Source of the DNA: Phoenicibacter sp963588595
GTDB lineage: Bacteria > Actinomycetota > Coriobacteriia > Coriobacteriales > Eggerthellaceae
Reading direction: 5' to 3'
DNA: 11,000 nucleotides
Assembly: GCA_963588595.1 (NCBI GenBank)
Contig: CAVAIA010000056.1
Coordinates: 1-11,000, forward strand
Shown: piece by piece, positions 7,174 through 11,000 of the stretch
How positions within the stretch are numbered: position 1 is the stretch's first letter
Layout of the letters: each line of letters opens with the position of its first letter
Notes under the pieces: generated by a model
Databases searched by the model: none
What the model was told of the DNA's origin: nothing
Seen by the model: only the letters and a program-made list of their open reading frames with translations
Program-made: the position numbers and the translations under genes

Positions 7174-7206
7174 GTGCCAGACTTTAAGTCTGGCACTTAT
7201 TTTCTT
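7174..7206 (+). terminator. Fused inverted repeat units forming a terminator-like hairpin
   Basis: A forward unit core (GTGCCAGACTT, 7174-7184) abuts a reverse core (AAGTCTGGCAC, 7186-7196) with one T between. They give a strong hairpin (nine or more pairs, tiny loop), followed on the plus strand by TTATTTTCTT. It resembles an intrinsic terminator for plus-strand transcription. On the minus strand a weaker TTTT follows after CCAA, so it might also limit read-through from the glycosyltransferase gene into the peptidase gene. Confidence 0.5.
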
Positions 7207-7214
7207 GCAGAGTT

Positions 7215-7387
7215 TTCCCCGGTAAATGGAAGTCTGGCACCAATTTCCCTTCCAGAAGTTTGAGACACTCAAAAGTGTAAAAAGCAAGCTCAAGGAATTC
7301 GCTGAAGAGTGCTTATTTGTTGCGCAGCGTTACTTTTGCCCATCTTCTTTCTTCGTGGAAAAAAGGTGTCAGACTTTGATTTAACTG
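7215..7387. repeat. Complete intergenic repeat module (X1)
   Basis: A reverse unit (AAGTCTGGCACC 7230-7241, with its extension from 7215) and a forward unit with one mismatch (GGTGTCAGACTT 7365-7376) enclose a module. It contains hairpin ACACT-CAAA-AGTGT (7265-7278), a conserved AAGCAAGCTC stretch, a partly pairing second arm, and the terminal block GCGCAGCGTTACTTTTGC (7322-7339). It occupies most of the gap between the glycosyltransferase 3' end and the peptidase promoter. No coding potential is evident. Confidence 0.75.
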
Positions 7388-7435
7388 AAAATGAGTGCCG
7401 TTAATTATACAAAACCCTTATAACTCTTACGCACT

Positions 7436-8149
7436 CTACCTTAATCCCCTCTTAAATTTGCGAAAATCACCGAGTGCTTTAAATCCAATCTTTACGATCC
7501 TGGGAATATTTATCGAATTGTTACCAGCCTGGCGAGGCTTAAATGTAATTGTTCTAAATGTCAGCTTCTCTTTATAATAAGCAAAGAAAGTGGTGAGCAT
7601 AATGTTAGGCAAATTATAATCCGCGTTAAATCTATCCAAATATTTTTCAACAACAGAGGTCTTCATCAATCTAAATGGAGCATTTGCATCCGGCACCTTC
7701 ACTCCAAAATATATTCTCAGAAGAAGACAAACCACTTTTTCTACAAGGTCTCTCGACTTGCCATCACCGCGGACATTTCTATGCCCCAACACAACATCAT
7801 ATTTGGACCTCAATTCCCAAAATGCGTCAAATTCTTTTGGATTCGTCTGACCGTCTGAATCGGTCTGGAAAATATAATCAGCACCTTGAGCAATTGCATA
7901 GTTATACAAAGCAATAAGCTTAGGTCCATGCTGCTTTCCGGTATCAGAAAGCACCTCAAGCTGTGGATTTTGTGCTTGTAATTCTGTCAAAATCGCATGC
8001 GTTGAATCCGAACTGCCACTATCCGCGATCACTAATCTCGACTTTTCTGATTTCCCGGTCAGTATCGGATACCAAGCTTCCACAACCGCATTGATGTTGT
8101 CTTCTTCGTTATATGCAGGCATAACAATATAAATTACATCGCTTTTCAT
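7436..8149 (-). CDS. GT2 family glycosyltransferase (dolichyl-phosphate-mannose-synthase-like)
   Basis: This is a 237-residue single-domain GT-A fold transferase, which would move a sugar from a nucleotide-sugar donor to an acceptor, probably a lipid carrier. Motifs are the N-terminal VMPAYNEEDNI (9-19), ADSGSSDST (42-50, in place of the commoner DDGSSDGT), the metal-binding DSD in QTDSDGQTNP (95-104), and a DANAPFRLMK segment (154-163) matching the acceptor-side motif of this group. There is no C-terminal membrane domain as seen in ArnC-like members; the tail is strongly basic (FRKFKRGLR) and might sit on the membrane. A GGAG about 10 bases upstream supports the ATG at 8149. It is alone between repeat-filled gaps, and the acceptor is unknown. 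Confidence 0.85.
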   Translation of the reverse strand: MKSDVIYIVMPAYNEEDNINAVVEAWYPILTGKSEKSRLVIADSGSSDSTHAILTELQAQNPQLEVLSDTGKQHGPKLIALYNYAIAQGADYIFQTDSDGQTNPKEFDAFWELRSKYDVVLGHRNVRGDGKSRDLVEKVVCLLLRIYFGVKVPDANAPFRLMKTSVVEKYLDRFNADYNLPNIMLTTFFAYYKEKLTFRTITFKPRQAGNNSINIPRIVKIGFKALGDFRKFKRGLR

Positions 8150-8185
8150 CTTTAGCTATCTCCCTAAGCAAAAAGTGTACTTCTC

Positions 8186-8205
8186 TGTGAGTGGCTTAAC
8201 TCACA
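8186..8205. promoter_or_regulatory. Perfect inverted repeat between promoter and GT2 gene
   Basis: TGTGAGT (8186-8192) and ACTCACA (8199-8205) are perfect 7-base arms around a 6-base centre. The repeat sits immediately downstream of the putative GT2 -10 box, at about +1 to +20 of the message. It could be a repressor operator or a 5' hairpin protecting the mRNA. No regulator is encoded nearby. Confidence 0.4.
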
Positions 8206-8212
8206 ATAAATT

Positions 8213-8221
8213 ATTATATCA
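8213..8221 (-). promoter_or_regulatory. Extended -10 promoter of the GT2 gene
   Basis: TGATATAAT on the minus strand is a perfect TATAAT (8218 down to 8213) with an extended TGn. No recognisable -35 box accompanies it. The leader to the start codon would be about 57 bases and would begin with the inverted repeat at 8186-8205. Confidence 0.55.
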
Positions 8222-8291
8222 TCCTCTCTATCCCACGCTTTTACAGGTAAAAACTAAATTTAAAGCATGTCACTGATTATCTTTATCATGT

Positions 8292-8325
8292 TTCCCCTGG
8301 TAAAGAGAAGTCTGGCACCGATTTA
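8292..8325. repeat. Single repeat unit, reverse
   Basis: A reverse unit with core AAGTCTGGCACC at 8308-8319, preceded by the extension TTCCCCTGGTAAAG. Its right flank GATTTACATGCACTGTT (8320-8336) recurs exactly at 8646-8662 beside another reverse unit. It begins a block of units and modules that fills the gap up to the RNase D gene. Confidence 0.7.
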
Positions 8326-8341
8326 CATGCACTGTTAACTC

Positions 8342-8498
8342 AAGTCTGGCACCAATTTACCCCCACTAATATTTTTACAAGCAAACTTGTAAAAAAGCGA
8401 GCTCATAGACATCCATTGCATGAGCAACAACAGCGCGAAGCGTTACTTTTGCGTAATTTCGTTCTCCTTGGGAAATTGGTGCCAGACTTTGATTTACC
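8342..8498. repeat. Complete intergenic repeat module (X2)
   Basis: A reverse unit (8342-8353) and a forward unit (8478-8489) enclose a module nearly identical over about 110 bases to that at 8678-8787. Hairpin 1 is a 10-base stem TTTTTACAAG/CTTGTAAAAA around CAAA (8372-8395). Hairpin 2 pairs GCTCAT with ATGAGC (about 8401-8425). The terminal block is GCGAAGCGTTACTTTTGC (8435-8452). The forward unit continues GATTTACCTGGTAAC and also opens the next module. Confidence 0.8.
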
Positions 8499-8652
8499 TG
8501 GTAACTTTTTGTAAAAACAAGTTAACCGATCACAAGTATCGCTGCGCAGTGACTGTGCTTGTGCAAGTGTAATCAGCGAGCTTGCTCTTCTAAACTTTTA
8601 AGTTTTTGAAAATAGGGAAAGTTTAAGAAATTTAAGTCTGGCACCGATTTAC
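8478..8652. repeat. Complete intergenic repeat module, inverted orientation (Y2)
   Basis: Between the forward unit at 8478-8489 and the reverse unit at 8634-8645 lies a module in the opposite orientation to its two neighbours. It shows the terminal block GTATCGCTGCGC (8536-8547), a stem GCAAG/CTTGC (8563-8567 with 8581-8585) and hairpin AAACT-TTTA-AGTTT (8592-8605). It is homologous to the module at 44-214. With its flanks it forms an X-Y-X head-to-head mosaic. Confidence 0.75.
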
Positions 8653-8663
8653 ATGCACTGTTT

Positions 8664-8787
8664 TCCCAGGCAAACAGAAGTCTGGCACAAATTTACCCCA
8701 CCAATATTTTTACAAGCAAACTTGTAAAAAAGCGAGCTCATAGATATCGCTTGCATGAGCAACAACAGCGCGAAGCGTTACTTTTGC
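8664..8787. repeat. Repeat module overlapping the 3' end of RNase D (X3)
   Basis: A reverse unit (8678-8688, GTCTGGCACA variant) leads into a copy of the module at 8342-8452: hairpin TTTTTACAAG/CTTGTAAAAA (8707-8730), second stem GCTCAT/ATGAGC, and terminal block GCGAAGCGTTACTTTTGC ending at 8787. The block overlaps the last codons and the TAA stop (8778-8780) of the RNase D gene. No forward unit follows on the right: similarity fades inside the coding region, where this copy appears truncated or merged with the gene end. Confidence 0.78.
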
Positions 8788-9944
8788 ACGGATTCGTTCT
8801 TTATTTCTAGAGAACACCCATTGCATGAAAGATTAATTTCGCCATCCAAAAGCCTTTTTAGCTCTTCTCCAACTAAATTTTTCCTCCAACCGCTCATAAG
8901 TGGGGAACTTTCAAAATGACCTCTCGCGAAGTCAACAAGATCGTTATTGCTTGCAATCAATGCTTGCGACACACCATTTTCCTTTGCGCGTTTTAAGACA
9001 ACAGCTGCAAGAAGCGGCACTATTTCATCCACATTCTCTTCGTTGAGATTTGCCTCCGCGATAACAGGCCAATCACTCGGATCACACTTATTGGCAACCT
9101 TTATAGCATCAAGAATTTGCCTTGCAGAAGTCAAATCAACCCGCTTACTAACACCTCTAACTGAAAAAAGTGCATCAACAGTGGTTGGATTCTTTCTGCA
9201 AATCTCTACAATTTGCTCGTCACTTAAAATCCACTTTCTTGGAACATCCGCTCTTTGCGCCTTGATCTCCCTCCAACTCGCAATTTCTCTTGCCGAACAA
9301 AGCTGCTTTTTACTCAACCTAGTTGCATGTTTTAAGTGTTTATAACGATCCTCGGGAACTATGCAGAACCTAGATGCATCCTCTAAAGCCAAAAATTCAT
9401 CTTGGAGCCATGACTCTTGACCTCGCTCCTTCATTTTGTTTATTTGATAATCGTAGAGTTGAGGAAGGTAAACAACATCTTCAGCCGCATATTTAACTTG
9501 AGATTTAGTTAATGGTCTTATCGACCAATCACTAAAACCTTCACTCTTAGAAATCTTAACGCCTATTGAAGCTCCAAGAAGAGTTGAAAGACCAGGTTGA
9601 TTAAGACCATCAGTCAATCCCGCTGCAATTTGAGTATCAAAAATTGGAGTTGGCATGCACCCAAGCTCGTTGTGTAGCATCTCAATGTCTTGAGTTGCGG
9701 CATGAAACACTTTAACTACCTCTTTATCAAGAAAGAGCTTCTTGAGAGGGCTTAAGTTATCAACGATAAATGGATCTAAAATGTAAGTTTCAAGTCTTGT
9801 TTGAAATTGGAGTAAACAAAGTTTGGGATAATATGTCTTCTCACGCATAAACTCAGTGTCTACGCATAAAATGTCACTTTTGGAAGCTTGATTTACAAAC
9901 TTCAACAGCTTTTCATCGTTATCGATTAATATCAAATCTATCAA
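8778..9944 (-). CDS. rnd: Ribonuclease D (DEDDy 3'-5' exoribonuclease with HRDC-like regions)
   Basis: A 388-residue RNase D, a metal-dependent 3'-5' exonuclease that trims tRNA 3' ends and other stable RNAs in the cytosol. The three exonuclease motifs are intact: VDTEF with Asp29 and Glu31, HAATQDIEML with Asp86, and YAAEDVVYLPQLY with Tyr152 and Asp156. An HRDC region follows (about 208-285), then a second, weaker helical HRDC-like region (about 290-372); the length fits the family. The reading frame starts at TTG 9944: no ATG or GTG lies upstream before the in-frame TAG at 9972-9974, and no clear Shine-Dalgarno is seen, so the message may be weakly initiated or nearly leaderless. Its C-terminal residues (about ESVQK) and stop lie in a repeat module. 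It is divergent from the lipid-kinase gene. Confidence 0.9.
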   Translation of the reverse strand: MIDLILIDNDEKLLKFVNQASKSDILCVDTEFMREKTYYPKLCLLQFQTRLETYILDPFIVDNLSPLKKLFLDKEVVKVFHAATQDIEMLHNELGCMPTPIFDTQIAAGLTDGLNQPGLSTLLGASIGVKISKSEGFSDWSIRPLTKSQVKYAAEDVVYLPQLYDYQINKMKERGQESWLQDEFLALEDASRFCIVPEDRYKHLKHATRLSKKQLCSAREIASWREIKAQRADVPRKWILSDEQIVEICRKNPTTVDALFSVRGVSKRVDLTSARQILDAIKVANKCDPSDWPVIAEANLNEENVDEIVPLLAAVVLKRAKENGVSQALIASNNDLVDFARGHFESSPLMSGWRKNLVGEELKRLLDGEINLSCNGCSLEIKNESVQK

Positions 9945-9972
9945 AAACCAATTATTAAAATGAACTTTTTTC

Positions 9973-9979
9973 TATAATA
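9973..9979. promoter_or_regulatory. Shared bidirectional -10 element for rnd and the lipid kinase
   Basis: TATAATA reads TATAAT on the plus strand (9973-9978) and TATTAT on the minus strand (9979-9974). The two start codons are only 59 bases apart and both promoters seem to use this same sequence. The -35 regions are weak on both sides. Polymerase could bind in only one direction at a time, so the genes may compete. This is inference from sequence. Confidence 0.5.
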
Positions 9980-10003
9980 AATCATAGCAAAGAAAGGGTT
10001 TCA

Positions 10004-10918
10004 TTGAGATTATTGGTCGTTAACAATTTAGATTCAGGTTTGGCTGACAGGTCAGTCTTTTCATTCATGAAACATGCCAGCTCTTTTGCAGAAGAGATAG
10101 TGGTCAGGTCATGCACAAATGAATATGATGCTAGATCGTTTTTGTGGGACGCCGACACATTCGACGCGGTCATTTGCGCGGGAGGAGACGGAACATTTGC
10201 AAACGTCTCTCACATTATGGCAAACACAAAAATCCCTATTCTTCCCTATCCTGCCGGAACTGCAAACTTAATGTCGCTAAACCTTAACTTGCCAAATGAC
10301 AACCCCGCTTTGGCAAATTTAGTTTATCAAAACAAAACACTCGATTTCGATCTTGGAGAGATAACTTTAAATGACAATTCTAAAATAGGCTTCGCCATTA
10401 TGGCGGGAGCTGGATATGACGCAACAATAATGCAAGAGGCGATCCCTGGAAAGAAAATTCTAGGACCTCTCTCATATGCTACTGCAGCAGTTACCAACTT
10501 CGCTCCGCAGCATGCTAAAATCACTCTGGATCTTGATGGAAAAATTATAGAGACCTCAGGTGTGGGAGTTTTGCTTATAAACTTTTCGAGAATTCAATTC
10601 GATTTATCAATAGTGCATGAAAACAACCCTCGAGATGGATATTTCGATGTAGTCGTTTTCAACACTTCCGATGCAATCGGTCTTATACCTGCGCTAGGAG
10701 CAGCAATTTTGGATCGAAGTGGAGACTTTCCAACTAGAACGCAAGCATTTCAAGTCTTTAAGGCAAAAAAAGTAAAGGTCTCTAGCGATCCAGCTCTCCA
10801 AGTTCAATTCGATGGCGAACCTGCCAACTCAACTACCCCATTTTCAGCAAACATCCTCCCTGGCAGCGCAAGAATTATCGTTGGGGAAGAAGCTATGAGG
10901 GCTTTCGGAGAAAAATAA
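10004..10918 (+). CDS. Diacylglycerol/sphingosine-kinase-like lipid kinase
   Basis: This 304-residue protein belongs to the DagK/LCB5/YegS superfamily, which phosphorylates diacylglycerol or related lipids with ATP at the inner membrane face. The catalytic glycine-rich loop is CAGGDGTFANV (58-68), followed by PYPAGTANLMSLNL (81-94), the family's conserved GTxN segment. The C-terminal beta-sandwich has DGYFDVVVF and VQFDGEP, both typical. It may recycle diacylglycerol made during lipoteichoic or glycolipid synthesis, or act in undecaprenol-type metabolism; the exact lipid cannot be read from the sequence. Translation seems to begin at TTG 10004, with AAAGGG (9993-9998) five bases upstream. No terminator is seen before the tRNA gene. 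Confidence 0.85.
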   Translation: MRLLVVNNLDSGLADRSVFSFMKHASSFAEEIVVRSCTNEYDARSFLWDADTFDAVICAGGDGTFANVSHIMANTKIPILPYPAGTANLMSLNLNLPNDNPALANLVYQNKTLDFDLGEITLNDNSKIGFAIMAGAGYDATIMQEAIPGKKILGPLSYATAAVTNFAPQHAKITLDLDGKIIETSGVGVLLINFSRIQFDLSIVHENNPRDGYFDVVVFNTSDAIGLIPALGAAILDRSGDFPTRTQAFQVFKAKKVKVSSDPALQVQFDGEPANSTTPFSANILPGSARIIVGEEAMRAFGEK

Positions 10919-10934
10919 TACTTAAAAGATTAAT

Positions 10935-11000
10935 TGGAGGCGGCGTCCAGATTCGAACTGGAGATAAAGGCTTTGCAGGCCTCTGCCTTACCACTTGGCC
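10935..11000 (-). tRNA. tRNA-Cys (GCA), 5' end cut by the window edge
   Basis: On the minus strand the sequence reads from the D-arm (GGCCAAGTGGTAAGGC) through an anticodon stem-loop GGCCTGCAAAGCC with anticodon GCA, a T-arm with GTTCGAATC, and acceptor strand CGCCGCC, discriminator T and encoded CCA (10937-10935). The 5' acceptor strand lies beyond 11000. The gene is convergent with the lipid kinase, 16 bases apart. Confidence 0.95.

Noticed and set aside
7116..7196. Upstream ATG that would add 27 residues to the C1 peptidase
   Set aside because: It starts inside a repeat unit, lacks a good Shine-Dalgarno and would bury the signal peptide. The ATG at 7115 has AAGGAGGG six bases upstream and begins directly with the signal sequence.
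7395..7577. 60-codon plus-strand ORF at the GT2 3' end
   Set aside because: It is antisense to the GT2 coding region and has no clear ribosome binding site or family resemblance.
8372..8395. Module hairpin 1 as an ordinary intrinsic terminator
   Set aside because: The stem is A/T-rich and is followed by A-runs on both strands rather than a T-run, so classical termination is unlikely.
8292..8787. CRISPR array
   Set aside because: Repeat spacing is irregular, orientation alternates, and the intervening sequences are homologous to each other rather than unique spacers. No cas gene is present.

Overview
The window is a chromosomal segment of an AT-rich, Gram-positive-type bacterium. My best reading is a low-GC actinobacterium of the class Coriobacteriia, possibly an Atopobiaceae relative. 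The hints are a DUF6020-type membrane protein, an RssA-like patatin, a cell-wall C1 peptidase ending in an LAxTG-type sorting signal, and an RNase D with two HRDC-like regions. This is inference from gene content, not a database match.

Layout. 1-260 is repeat-derived DNA. It is followed by a DUF6020-like polytopic membrane protein (330-2012, +). A convergent patatin-like hydrolase follows (2080-2988, -). A divergent gap of about 410 bases (2989-3398) holds promoter signals and a possible 33-residue ORF, then comes a Sel1-repeat protein (3399-4274, +). It converges on a large secreted, probably wall-anchored papain-family peptidase with a lectin-like region (4386-7115, -). Upstream of that are a GT2 glycosyltransferase (7436-8149, -) and an RNase D (8778-9944, -). 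RNase D is divergent from a diacylglycerol/sphingosine-kinase-type lipid kinase (10004-10918, +); the two start regions share one overlapping -10 sequence, and both genes appear to use TTG starts. The 3' part of a tRNA-Cys gene (-) runs off the right edge. No transposase, phage gene or CRISPR array is present.

The most unusual feature is a family of intergenic repeats. A short unit (core GTGCCAGACTT, often continuing into ATTTACCnGG) occurs 15 times, 8 in one orientation and 7 in the other, and only outside or at the very ends of genes. Units occur singly, as direct pairs, as a fused palindrome, and as inverted pairs enclosing a module of roughly 70-110 bases. The module occurs five times, plus one partial copy, in both orientations. 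It has a conserved plan: a small hairpin with a 4-base loop, a conserved AGCnAGCT stretch, a second hairpin, and a terminal block GCGCAGCGwTACTTTTGC. The stem bases of the first hairpin differ between copies while pairing is kept. This compensatory change suggests selection on a folded RNA or DNA form. Every gap next to at least one gene 3' end and longer than 20 bases carries units; the two divergent promoter gaps carry none. One module supplies the last codons and stop of RNase D, and one unit overlaps the stop of the DUF6020-like gene. The arrangement resembles REP/BIME or MITE families mobilised in trans, but I do not recognise this family.

The genes do not form one pathway. Several fit envelope work: the membrane protein, the glycosyltransferase, the lipid kinase, and the peptidase with its sorting signal. 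RNase D and tRNA-Cys belong to RNA metabolism.
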